A stretch of 64,000 nt of DNA from assembly GCA_947169885.1 (NCBI GenBank), contig CAMVRM010000006.1:1-64000 (forward strand), read 5' to 3'. The translations under genes were made by a program, and so were the position numbers. The notes below the pieces were generated by a model. That model did no database searches. It was not told the DNA's origin and saw only the letters and a program-made list of their open reading frames with translations. Source of the DNA: an uncultured Ruminococcus sp. GTDB taxonomy: Bacteria > Bacillota > Clostridia > Oscillospirales > Ruminococcaceae. Below, one piece after another: positions 49,357 through 57,609 of the stretch (position 1 is the stretch's first letter; the number at the start of each line of letters is the position of its first letter).

Positions 49357-50237
49357 AACAGCTCCTTCAAGTTAAGGCTCGCTTCATAGAGCGCATTCTT
49401 GTTATATTCGCAGGAAGAATCGGCGGCAAGCTGTTTGATAGCTTCTTTCATGGAAATACCGTCCTTAACTATCGCCTCAACGAGCAGTGCCTCGGGGGTC
49501 ATCGAACGTGAGTTGTCAGCTTCGTTCTGCGACCTGTCAAGTTCCATAACGATGACATACTCGCCTTTTTCTGCGGTATCACGCTGAGAGAGTTCCTCAT
49601 AGACCTCCTGCGGCGTTCCACGGTAGGTATATTCATAGAACTTTGTAAGGTCATTGCACAGACAGAGTTTGCACTTTATATCTTCCTCGGCGAAAAACTG
49701 AGCAGTTGCTATCATGCGTTTTGGCGACTCATAGAAAACACAGGTAGAAACAGTCGAATCACGAAGTATCTTCTGCATAAGTTTTTTTCTGGCGGCATTT
49801 TCTCTTGGGAAGAAACCGTAGAAAGCGAATCGGCTGAGGTCAAAACCCGTAACAGTGAGCGCAGCGATAGCCGCACAGCACCCCGGAACAGGGCTTACAC
49901 GTATGCCGTTTCTGATAGCTTCACGGATAAGTTCATTGCCGGGGTCTGAGATGCAGGGCGTTCCCGCATCGGTCACGATAGCAACATTTTTTCCGTCGAG
50001 CAGGTCATTTATAAAGTAGCGGCTTTTTGCGTATTCATTGAACTTATGGTTGGATATAAGGCGGTTATTTATCTCTATGTCAAGATTGTGCATAAGTATA
50101 GCTGTACGTCTTGTATCCTCCGAAGCGATAAAGTCGACCTGTTCCAGCACTTCTCTTGCTCTTGCGGTCATATCGCCGTAGTTTCCTATCGGCACAGATA
50201 CTATATATAATATTCCTTTTGGTGTTTGTTCTGTCAT
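49353..50237 (-). CDS. rsmI: 16S rRNA (cytidine-1402-2'-O)-methyltransferase
   Basis: A 294-residue tetrapyrrole-methylase-fold enzyme. Seen: LYIVSVPIGNYGDMTARARE, ASEDTRRT, IVTDAGTPCISDPGNELI, VPGCCAAIAALTVTGF, FYGFFPRE and FYESPKRMIAT, all characteristic of RsmI. It ribose-methylates C1402 in helix 44 of 16S rRNA, at the decoding centre. It is followed by, and coupled to, the NpmA-like gene. Confidence 0.93.
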   Translation of the reverse strand: MTEQTPKGILYIVSVPIGNYGDMTARAREVLEQVDFIASEDTRRTAILMHNLDIEINNRLISNHKFNEYAKSRYFINDLLDGKNVAIVTDAGTPCISDPGNELIREAIRNGIRVSPVPGCCAAIAALTVTGFDLSRFAFYGFFPRENAARKKLMQKILRDSTVSTCVFYESPKRMIATAQFFAEEDIKCKLCLCNDLTKFYEYTYRGTPQEVYEELSQRDTAEKGEYVIVMELDRSQNEADNSRSMTPEALLVEAIVKDGISMKEAIKQLAADSSCEYNKNALYEASLNLKELL

Positions 50238-50405
50238 TTTTTTTTGCCTTTCGTATTTTTCTTTTAGTTGCAGTGGCTTTGTGCGGTCAATGGTCTTGCG
50301 AACACGGAACAGTTGTGCAAAACTTTCTTATTTTTTATCTCTTATTTCTTATCTAAATATATTATACACTATTTAGTTGGGGGTGTCAAGCCGAATTTCT
50401 TCACA

Positions 50406-50447
50406 TAAAAAAACGGCACTCCCGTCCGTTTCGTTCGGAAGTGCCGT
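50406..50447 (-). terminator. Terminator after glgA
   Basis: ACGGCACT (50413-50420) pairs with AGTGCCGT (50440-50447), with further pairing in the loop; seven T follow on the minus strand. Confidence 0.85.
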
Positions 50448-50455
50448 ATGTCGGT

Positions 50456-51901
50456 TTATCTGTTTATCAGCCAATCATACATCTCCTGATATTTCTTAGC
50501 CGATGCCTGCCACGAAAAGTCCATTTTCATCGCACGCCTGATAATGTCGTTCCAGTCCGCACGGTTGTTGACATAGATCGAATGCGCATACATGATCGTG
50601 TTGTACATCTCGTGAGCATTGTAGTTCGCAAAGCTGAATCCCGTTCCTGTGTGGTTGTACTCGTCATACGCCCATACTGTGTCCCTCAGACCGCCTGTCT
50701 CACGAACTATCGGGACAGTGCCGTATCTCAGGCTCATAAGCTGTGACAGTCCGCACGGCTCAAACAGCGACGGCATAAGGAACGCATCACAGGACGCATA
50801 TATCCTGTGCGACATCGCTTCGCTGTAATAGATGTTCGCAGAAACCTTGTCGGGGAATCTCCACGCAAAATGCCTGAACATTTCTTCGTATCTGCCTTCG
50901 CCTGTTCCCAGCACAACTATCTGAACATCCTGATAACACAGCTGTTCCATCATATAGGCGATGAGGTCAAAACCTTTCTGGTCGGTAAGTCGGCTCACAA
51001 TGCCTATCATGAACTTGTTGTCATCACGGGCAAGCCCCAGTTCTTCCTGAAGCGCACGCTTGTTCTCAAGCTTCATCTCAGCGGCGTTGTCAGCGTTGTA
51101 GTTGACAGCTATCTGCTTGTCAGTCTCGGGATCGTACTCCTTGTAGTCGATGCCGTTTACTATACCTCGCAGATCGTGACTGCGTGCCCTCATAAGACCG
51201 TCAAGCCCCTCGCCGTAAAACGCCGTTTTTATTTCCTCGGCGTAAGAGTTGGAAACAGTGGTTATTGCGTCTGCGTAAACAAGACCACCTTTGAGCATAT
51301 TTCCGTCAATGCCGACTCTCAGCTTGTCGATAGTCATGTAATAAGCGGACAGCCCCGAAAGGTACATAAAGCGCTTTGCGTTGTCGTTGCCCTGGAATTT
51401 CAGATTGTGGATAGTCATGACAGTCTTTATGCCACGGAAGAACTCGCCGCCCTGAAAGCTGTCATGCAGATAAACAGGGATAAGACCCGTCTGCCAGTCG
51501 TGGCAGTGGATAACATCGGGACGGAAATTCAGCAGCGGCAGAGCCGAAAGCACTGCACGGTCAAAGTACATGAATTTCTCAATGTCCCAGTGGTGGTCAA
51601 CATAGGGCTTGTCACCCGAGAAGTAATGCTCATTGTCGATAAAGTAGAAGTGAACGCCGTCATACTCGCATTCCAGCACGCCGACGTATTGGCTCTGACC
51701 TGCAAAATCCATGTAGAAATGGGTCACATACTGCATCATGTCTTTCCACTTCTGAGCCATACAGGAATATTTGGGCAGGATAACACGGCAATCGTAGTTC
51801 TCCTTGTCAAAATACTTCGGGAGCGAACCTGCAACGTCAGCAAGTCCGCCTGTCTTAATAAAAGGAACAACTTCGGAAGAAGCAAACAAAATATTTTTCA
51901 T
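50456..51901 (-). CDS. glgA: Glycogen synthase (ADP-glucose, GT5)
   Basis: A 481-residue enzyme from ATG 51901 (GGAGG 9 nt upstream). N-terminal MKNILFASSEVVPFIKTGGL is the ADP-glucose-binding K-T-G-G-L loop. Also seen: HCHDWQTGLIPVYL, TVSNSYAEEI, GIVNGIDY, GIVSRLTDQKGFDLI and the catalytic C-terminal FLMPSLFEPCGLSQLMSLRY with its Glu. It elongates alpha-1,4-glucan. Other glg genes are not in the window; single-gene unit. Confidence 0.95.
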   Translation of the reverse strand: MKNILFASSEVVPFIKTGGLADVAGSLPKYFDKENYDCRVILPKYSCMAQKWKDMMQYVTHFYMDFAGQSQYVGVLECEYDGVHFYFIDNEHYFSGDKPYVDHHWDIEKFMYFDRAVLSALPLLNFRPDVIHCHDWQTGLIPVYLHDSFQGGEFFRGIKTVMTIHNLKFQGNDNAKRFMYLSGLSAYYMTIDKLRVGIDGNMLKGGLVYADAITTVSNSYAEEIKTAFYGEGLDGLMRARSHDLRGIVNGIDYKEYDPETDKQIAVNYNADNAAEMKLENKRALQEELGLARDDNKFMIGIVSRLTDQKGFDLIAYMMEQLCYQDVQIVVLGTGEGRYEEMFRHFAWRFPDKVSANIYYSEAMSHRIYASCDAFLMPSLFEPCGLSQLMSLRYGTVPIVRETGGLRDTVWAYDEYNHTGTGFSFANYNAHEMYNTIMYAHSIYVNNRADWNDIIRRAMKMDFSWQASAKKYQEMYDWLINR

Positions 51902-52043
51902 ACTAAAATACCTCCAGTCCATTTGTAAAATACAACAAACCTGTTACTTGAATTATAACATATTTTAGTACATTCGTCAATAGCTTTTTGGATATTTTTT
52001 CTCACTTTTTACAAAAGTGTTCATATTATAAAAAAATCAGAGT

Positions 52044-53009
52044 TTAGCATAAACTGCGAATATGAAACAAAGCGCCCTGCTGAGAGTTTCTTCTGACAAA
52101 TTCCTTGTCGACAGAATTGAGAACGTTTATCTTTTTTCTGCTCCATTCGGGAGCAATGAGCCTGCTTTGGTCGGCATCGCCTGTGAGCCTGCCTATGACC
52201 GTTTCGGGCGGCATTAGTTCCAGCTGTGAACACACCACAGAAATGTAACGCTCAAAACTCATCAGTTCAAACTCCCCGCGCCTGTACATTTCCGCAAGCG
52301 CCGTGCCTTCTTCCACAAAAAGCATATGGATCTTCAGCATATCGGGGCGCATACCGCCAAGCACTTTCGCCGTTTCGAGCATCATTTCTTCCGTCTCGAA
52401 CGGCAGACCATTTATAATGTGAACACCTGTCCTTATCCCCTCACGCTTTAACTTATCAAAGCCCTGCTCAAACTCCGCAAAGCTGTGACCTCTGTTGCAC
52501 AGTTCGGCGGTCTTATCGTGTATCGTCTGCAAGCCGAGTTCGACTGTCAGCGCCGTTTTGTCCGACATTTCTTTGAGAAGTTCCAGCGCTTCATCGTCAA
52601 GACAGTCGGGACGTGTCGCAACTGACAGCCCCACAACGCCCTCAAAACTCAGCGCTGTCTGAAACGCCTGCCGAAACGCCGCAATATCCCCGAAAGTGTT
52701 GCTCCCCGACTGGAAATAGGCGATATAGCATTTGTCAGGACTTTTTCCCTCAACGAGCGACTTGCTCTCGTCAAAGCGCCTGCACAGTTCTTCTTCCGAC
52801 AGTCCCTTGAACCTGCCCAATGGTTCTGCTCCCGAGGGACAGAATATACAGCCGCCCATTCCCCTCTCGCCGCATCGGTTGGGACAGCCTGCGCCTATGT
52901 CGAGCGAAACACGCTGGACTTTCTTCCCGAAGCGGTGACGCAGGTAGTAGTTGTAGGTGTGGTAGCGCTTGTTATCGTCGGAATAGATAAACGGACTGCG
53001 GCTAGACAT
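52044..53009 (-). CDS. Radical SAM protein (YhcC / TIGR01212-like)
   Basis: A 321-residue protein from ATG 53009, which overlaps the stop of the previous gene. The Fe-S cluster motif is CPNRCGERGMGGCIFC, the extended spacing seen in the YhcC/TIGR01212 group. Further on are YFQSGSNTFGDI, SVATRPDCL, VELGLQTIHDKT and HIINGLPFETEEMM. The reaction of this group is not established as far as I know; it may act on RNA or metabolism. Confidence 0.85.
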   Translation of the reverse strand: MSSRSPFIYSDDNKRYHTYNYYLRHRFGKKVQRVSLDIGAGCPNRCGERGMGGCIFCPSGAEPLGRFKGLSEEELCRRFDESKSLVEGKSPDKCYIAYFQSGSNTFGDIAAFRQAFQTALSFEGVVGLSVATRPDCLDDEALELLKEMSDKTALTVELGLQTIHDKTAELCNRGHSFAEFEQGFDKLKREGIRTGVHIINGLPFETEEMMLETAKVLGGMRPDMLKIHMLFVEEGTALAEMYRRGEFELMSFERYISVVCSQLELMPPETVIGRLTGDADQSRLIAPEWSRKKINVLNSVDKEFVRRNSQQGALFHIRSLC

Positions 53010-53805
53010 CGTCTTCTGAGGAGGACTCATCGGGAACTGAGTCAGGCTCACTGTCTGGCTCTGAGTCGGGTCCTGAGTCTATGGGCGGTTCAGGCTCTGA
53101 GCTTTCGTCAGGTTCGCTTATCTCGGGTCCGGAAGTCTCGGTGTCGGCAGTAGTCGATTCGGTAGTCACCGTCACGGGCGGAACAGTGGTGGTCGTAGTC
53201 GCTCCGGGGGGGTCGTTGTTGGTAGTGGCAGCCGCACCCGAATTGTCGCTTTCCTCCTCGTCATCAGCCGAAGTGACTTTCATGGTTATGCCCGAAAGCT
53301 TTTTGTTCTTGCCGTCATCGGTCGTTTCAACAGGTTCTTCGTCATCGGTAACAGCCGGTGAATCGGGATCGTTGCCTGTATCACCGCCCGAACGTGACTC
53401 GGTTATCGGCGTGAACAGGTTCTCCTGATCTATGCTGTAAGGGTCGTCAGTAGCACGCTTGCCCTCGATGTCGATATATTCTCCGTCACTCCCCATTCCA
53501 AACAGCGACGAAATAAAAATATTCGCATTGTGTATGTGATCCTGAAGCGGAAGAGAACTGTTGAAGCGCTTCTCTACCTCCGAAAGATACTGCCCCGAAA
53601 GAAAGCTCTTGACAGTCAGCGGCTTTTTCTCGGAGAAATCCTGATAATTTGTCAGCGCAATAAAAACACTGCCAAAGAAAACTATGACCGCCGAAAGGAT
53701 CAGCACATTCACTGTGTCGGCGTGAAGCTTTGAATCAGCGGCGGTCAGCTGTTCCGCTTCGTCAGACTTTTCGAGCGTTTCCGTCTCGTTTATATCCATG
53801 TTCAT
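53002..53805 (-). CDS. DHHW-like membrane protein, short and low-complexity
   Basis: A 267-residue protein with one membrane anchor (about 33-54, VLILSAVIVFFGSVFIALTN) followed by FLSGQYLSEVEKRFNSSLPL, which matches the start of DHHW/AlgX-like proteins that work with MBOAT acyltransferases. The normal hydrolase domain is missing; from about residue 125 the chain is an acidic Thr/Ser/Pro-rich tail (EPEPPIDSGPDSEPDSEPDS). It is encoded just after the MBOAT gene. It may be a degenerate or purely structural partner. Confidence 0.65.
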   Translation of the reverse strand: MNMDINETETLEKSDEAEQLTAADSKLHADTVNVLILSAVIVFFGSVFIALTNYQDFSEKKPLTVKSFLSGQYLSEVEKRFNSSLPLQDHIHNANIFISSLFGMGSDGEYIDIEGKRATDDPYSIDQENLFTPITESRSGGDTGNDPDSPAVTDDEEPVETTDDGKNKKLSGITMKVTSADDEEESDNSGAAATTNNDPPGATTTTTVPPVTVTTESTTADTETSGPEISEPDESSEPEPPIDSGPDSEPDSEPDSVPDESSSEDDV

Positions 53806-53819
53806 TAGCGTTCCTCCTT

Positions 53820-53868
53820 AGAACCTGTCTTCACAAGACACGTACAGAGTCTTGTGAAGACAGGTTCT
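53820..53868. repeat. Perfect 20-bp inverted repeat between MBOAT and DHHW-like genes
   Basis: AGAACCTGTCTTCACAAGAC and its exact complement enclose a 9-nt loop (53840-53848). The MBOAT stop codon forms part of the stem. There is no T-run, so it is an RNA hairpin that may stabilise or attenuate the transcript between two coupled genes. Confidence 0.8.
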
Positions 53869-55223
53869 TATCCTATCATATCCCCTGCAAGAGTTACAAA
53901 ACTAAGCACCAGCAGAATTGCTGCCCACGCCGTTTCAGCGGCTCTTGCCCTTGTGCAGCTGCCGCTGTCAGCGCTGTTTTTGAGCCGTCCGAGAAATTTA
54001 GTGAGCGGTGTCACGCTGACAAAGCTTATCCCCAGCAGCCAGCAGTTGTTGACAAGCAGTGTTTTCATCGGCTTTGAGAGGGTGTATAAGTTACCTCTGC
54101 CGACAAGCTGTCCTATCCAGTGTTTCCAGTCGGCAAAACTGTTGAAAGCAAGCCCCGAGAAAAGCAGCATACAAACTGCGGCTGTCACGAAAAATCTTAT
54201 CGGCGAGGGTATCTTTTCAAGACGTTCATACCCTGCGAACGCTTCAGCTGCGAGCAGCACGCCTGTGATAAGCCCTATGACCATATACTTCGGGACGGGA
54301 TAATAAAAAGCAGTGACCGCAAGTGCAAGCGGTATCGTGAGTATTGCGCTCACAGCAGGTTTATCGCCCCTCATATCAGCGGCTAGATCTATCATTGAAG
54401 TGTTCACACTGCGGACAGTTGAACTCAGCATATGCTTTGTGGAAATGGGGGTGTAGTTCACTTCAACGTCAAAGCCATTCATGCGTGCGATGCCTGTGCC
54501 CATGTCCGACAGTCCCATGAACGTGAAATAAGCACTCCCGAAAAAGCATATCATGCCTATCCATGCACCCGAAAGAGTTGGTTCTTCACGTGAAAGACCT
54601 GTTTCGCATAGCTTGTTAAGAACAGGGACTGCGAGTATCGTCTTTGCAAAACCGTAAGCAAAGCGGGTAAGTCCCGAACTAAGCAGTTCTGACTTCATGC
54701 GGCGTTCTCTCAGCTGCGGTGCGATCTCGGCGTAACGTGTAACAGGTCCTGCAAGCAGGAACGGATAAGCCGAAGTATAGGTGAACAGAACGGCAGGGTT
54801 CTTCTCAGCCTTGCAGCGGTCGGTGAAAACATCGAAAACGTAAGCGAAATTTCTGACAGCATAGAATGCTGCGCCCACAGGCACGAGCGATACCGCAAGC
54901 TTTAAGCGGCTCTCGTCCGCAAGATTTTCGTTTCTTGCAAAAACTACGAAAACAGCTGCATTCCACAAAGCATCGGCGGCGAGAAGTGCGGCTGCGGCGA
55001 GGCGGTTTTTGTGCTTTAAATTTTCAATGCCAAGCGCTATGCCATAATCAGCCAGCATGGATAAAAGCATCAGCGCAGAAAGCACCGAACTGCCCCATGA
55101 AATGAAAATTATTGACATTATGCAAAGGATAAGATTTTTATATTCCGCCGAGTGATCGAAAAAAAGAGCAAGCACCGAAAGCGGTAAAATAACAGATGCA
55201 AATATCAGGGTCGAGTAAGTCAA
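53868..55223 (-). CDS. MBOAT-family (AlgI-like) membrane protein lacking usual catalytic histidines
   Basis: A 451-residue polytopic protein with the general AlgI pattern: early FISWGSSVLSALMLLSMLAD, AFYAVRNFAYVFDVF, AYPFLLAGPVTRYAEIAPQL and FTFMGLSDMGTGIARMNGFD. However, the segment that normally reads FWRRWHISLS is here TKHMLSSTVRSVNTSMIDLA and the later H-G pair is VIGLITGVL, so both conserved histidines are absent. It is probably a non-catalytic paralogue or has changed function. It precedes the DHHW-like gene. Confidence 0.72.
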   Translation of the reverse strand: MTYSTLIFASVILPLSVLALFFDHSAEYKNLILCIMSIIFISWGSSVLSALMLLSMLADYGIALGIENLKHKNRLAAAALLAADALWNAAVFVVFARNENLADESRLKLAVSLVPVGAAFYAVRNFAYVFDVFTDRCKAEKNPAVLFTYTSAYPFLLAGPVTRYAEIAPQLRERRMKSELLSSGLTRFAYGFAKTILAVPVLNKLCETGLSREEPTLSGAWIGMICFFGSAYFTFMGLSDMGTGIARMNGFDVEVNYTPISTKHMLSSTVRSVNTSMIDLAADMRGDKPAVSAILTIPLALAVTAFYYPVPKYMVIGLITGVLLAAEAFAGYERLEKIPSPIRFFVTAAVCMLLFSGLAFNSFADWKHWIGQLVGRGNLYTLSKPMKTLLVNNCWLLGISFVSVTPLTKFLGRLKNSADSGSCTRARAAETAWAAILLVLSFVTLAGDMIG

Positions 55224-55546
55224 GTTGACAGCTCCTTTTAGACAAAATATTTTTATTTATAGTATAAAAATAACAAAATATATTATATTATTAGCAATAA
55301 TAATTGTTCACCTGTCCAGTTAGCGTTCAGGCTATATATCTAATTCTATCACATTTCACAAAATTAAGCAAGCGAATTTATGAAAGAATTCAAACTTTTA
55401 GATAAAAAAACGAAAAACACTTTTCAAATACCAAAAAGTATGTTATAATAGATATACAAAGTATATATTTTAATAAGCGCTCGGGTGAGCGCATGACGAT
55501 CTGATTTAAGGAAAATTGCCTACTTCTACGAAAGGGAGTGAACGGT
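55224..55546. other. Intergenic region with promoter of the epimerase gene
   Basis: An AT-rich gap between divergent genes. TATAAT at 55444-55449 is a likely -10 for the rightward gene but no good -35 is seen. Nothing else recognised. Confidence 0.45.
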
Positions 55547-56476
55547 ATGGCAAACGTATTTGTTACAGGTGCGAGCGGAATGATCGGCATGGCGGTTTGC
55601 GAAAAACTGCTGCAAAAGAAACACAGGGTCTACGCTGTTGACGAAAAGTCAAACGGGTTGGTCGGAACTGACCCGAACTATTTCTTCACACAATGCGAGA
55701 TAACCGACTCAAAAACTGTCAGCGATATTATAATGAGCAACCAGATAGACACCGTTGTTCATCTCGCTTGTACCGTCGATAACGATTATGACAACATGGT
55801 CACTGATGCCGAAATGAAAAAAGCAAAAGTGACCGACAAATACATCTACGCTGCCGCTGACAAGGCAGGCGTGAAGAATATGATCCTCACCAGCACTACA
55901 AACGTTTACGGCATTCAGAAAGGCAGAGAGCCTATCAGAGAGACCGCTCCCGAAAAAGGAAACGGAAACTATGTTGACATGAAGCTCACAAGCGAAAAAC
56001 TCATGCTCAAAGCTTTCAAGAAAAGCGACACTATCCCTGTTATCGCCAGACTTGCTCCGATCTATACATCAGAGTTCACAGACAACCTCAGAGAAAGGAT
56101 ATACGACAGAAAAGACAATGCGGCTTTTATCTTCAAAGAGGGCGAATACGCTTTTTCTTTCTGCTGTATGTTCAACTATATCGACTTCATCATGGCGATA
56201 GTAAACGTCCCGCAGGGAAGATATGAGGGTATCTTCAATATCGCTGACAAGCGCCAGATCACCGCAAAGGAGATCGTTGACTACGAAAGAGAACATCACC
56301 GCATCGGTGCTGTTCTTCAAAGAAGTGCGCCTGCGTCAGTCAGCTTCAACAAGGGCAAAGGCAAAATAGATTACAGATACTTTGACCCAAATGCGACTTT
56401 CGCAAACTGGAACATCGACGTCACAAGAGCAGGCAACCTCTGTCCGCTCAGATGGAATCTTAAAAACACCAAATAA
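55547..56476 (+). CDS. NAD-dependent epimerase/dehydratase (extended SDR)
   Basis: A 309-residue protein from ATG 55547 (AAAGGGAG 8 nt upstream). N-terminal VFVTGASGMIGMAV is the NAD-binding glycine motif; the active site is STTNVYG with YVDMK (Y-x-x-x-K). The C-terminal substrate domain includes PIYTSEF and NIADKRQITAKEIVDYE. Family members change the stereochemistry of, or dehydrate, nucleotide sugars; the substrate here is unknown. Confidence 0.85.
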   Translation: MANVFVTGASGMIGMAVCEKLLQKKHRVYAVDEKSNGLVGTDPNYFFTQCEITDSKTVSDIIMSNQIDTVVHLACTVDNDYDNMVTDAEMKKAKVTDKYIYAAADKAGVKNMILTSTTNVYGIQKGREPIRETAPEKGNGNYVDMKLTSEKLMLKAFKKSDTIPVIARLAPIYTSEFTDNLRERIYDRKDNAAFIFKEGEYAFSFCCMFNYIDFIMAIVNVPQGRYEGIFNIADKRQITAKEIVDYEREHHRIGAVLQRSAPASVSFNKGKGKIDYRYFDPNATFANWNIDVTRAGNLCPLRWNLKNTK

Positions 56477-56488
56477 GGAGGCAGACAC

Positions 56489-56905
56489 ATGGCATTTTTT
56501 GACAAGTTGCAGGGCAAGAACGCCGCACCAACAGAAAAACTTTCAGTCGGCGGCGAAAAGATCGAGATAAGGTTTGGTACAAAACCTATACCCTATAAGG
56601 ACAAAGCAACAGGTCTTGACCTTGAAGTCAAGGCGGAGGGCGTTTGCAAGGCTGAGGCTGTCAGCGTTCCCGAAACTGACGTAAAAGGCTATGCGAACAA
56701 GACCCTTATCACAGCTATCGAAAACGAGATGAAAGCGCTCACAGGCGTTACGATCATCGAAACACTTCCCAACAAGATACCTGCTTTTGAAAAACTGCTC
56801 GCAAACAAGCTCAACAAAAGCGGCTTTAAAGATGCAACCGTTAAACTGCACTTCCTCGATATGACAGATACTTCCAAAAATAAGTACAGTTCGGCGAAAA
56901 AATGA
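56489..56905 (+). CDS. Unknown 138-aa protein
   Basis: Begins MAFFDKLQGKNAAPTEKLSV. It is small, soluble and mixed alpha/beta by eye (VGGEKIEIRFGTKPIPYKDK early, GVTIIETLPNKIPAFEKLL later). I recognise no family. Its RBS (AAGGAGG) lies 12 bp after the epimerase stop, so it is in the same transcript. Confidence 0.5.
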   Translation: MAFFDKLQGKNAAPTEKLSVGGEKIEIRFGTKPIPYKDKATGLDLEVKAEGVCKAEAVSVPETDVKGYANKTLITAIENEMKALTGVTIIETLPNKIPAFEKLLANKLNKSGFKDATVKLHFLDMTDTSKNKYSSAKK

Positions 56906-57030
56906 GTTCTCTGCGAAACAGTTTCGTGTAAAATCATTTACATAATAGTTCAAACTGCTGTTTAGGCGCAAGAATCATTGTACAGATTGCACAAAATGCA
57001 GCTTTTGAGAATTATTTTTTTGAAAAATGC

Positions 57031-57059
57031 TTGATTTATTGCTTAAAATGTGATATAAT
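57031..57059 (+). promoter_or_regulatory. Promoter of the 57129-57455 gene
   Basis: TTGATT (57031-57036), 17 bp, TATAAT (57054-57059) with TGA before it. Confidence 0.75.
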
Positions 57060-57128
57060 AATTAACAGTAAGAAAGACATCTTGGTGATGACCACCGAGA
57101 AATGAATTAAGTAAGGAGTTGTTTTAAA

Positions 57129-57455
57129 ATGAGTGGATTTCTGAAATTTGCTGCCGCAGCAGGTATTGCAGCTGTCGGCGTTGCTGCTGCTATCGCATAT
57201 AAGAAGCGTAAGGAGCTTGAAGATTATGATTACGAAGAACTCGATGATGATTTCGAGGATTGCTTCGTAGACGAGACCCCTGCTGAGGAGACAGCTGAAA
57301 AGGCTGTTGACGCTGCTGAAGAAAAGGTCGAAGAAGCTAAGGAGGCTGCTGCTGATGCAGCTGAGGAAGTTAAGGAAGCAGCTGCTGATGTTGTTGACGG
57401 CATCAAGGAGAAGGCTGACAAGATCCTTGACAGCATCCAGAGCGAGGACAACTAA
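57129..57455 (+). CDS. YtxH-like membrane-anchored acidic helical protein
   Basis: A 108-residue protein: MSGFLKFAAAAGIAAVGVAA forms one membrane segment, YKKRKE the stop-transfer, then an acidic stretch (YEELDDDFEDCF) and a Glu/Ala/Lys-rich helix (AEEKVEEAKEAAADAAEEV). Similar in layout to YtxH/apolipoprotein-like stress proteins. Function unknown. Confidence 0.65.
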   Translation: MSGFLKFAAAAGIAAVGVAAAIAYKKRKELEDYDYEELDDDFEDCFVDETPAEETAEKAVDAAEEKVEEAKEAAADAAEEVKEAAADVVDGIKEKADKILDSIQSEDN

Positions 57456-57567
57456 TATTTTTAATTAGCATTCCCGAATTTTTTCTTTTTCATACTTTCC
57501 TTTTTGAGAGACCGCTTATGTAACAATAGGCGGTTTTTCATTTTGCTTTTTTAAGGAATAAAAAAAT

Positions 57568-57599
57568 AACGGCAGGGAACTTTTTCGTTCTCTGCCGTT
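57568..57599. terminator. Terminator after the DacF-like gene
   Basis: AACGGCAGGGAAC and GTTCTCTGCCGTT pair over 13 positions; on the minus strand a T-run follows. A weaker hairpin with T5 (ACCGCTTATG.../...AGGCGGT, around 57511-57537) ends the rightward transcript. Confidence 0.85.
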
Positions 57600-57609
57600 T
57601 GTGTTTTTA

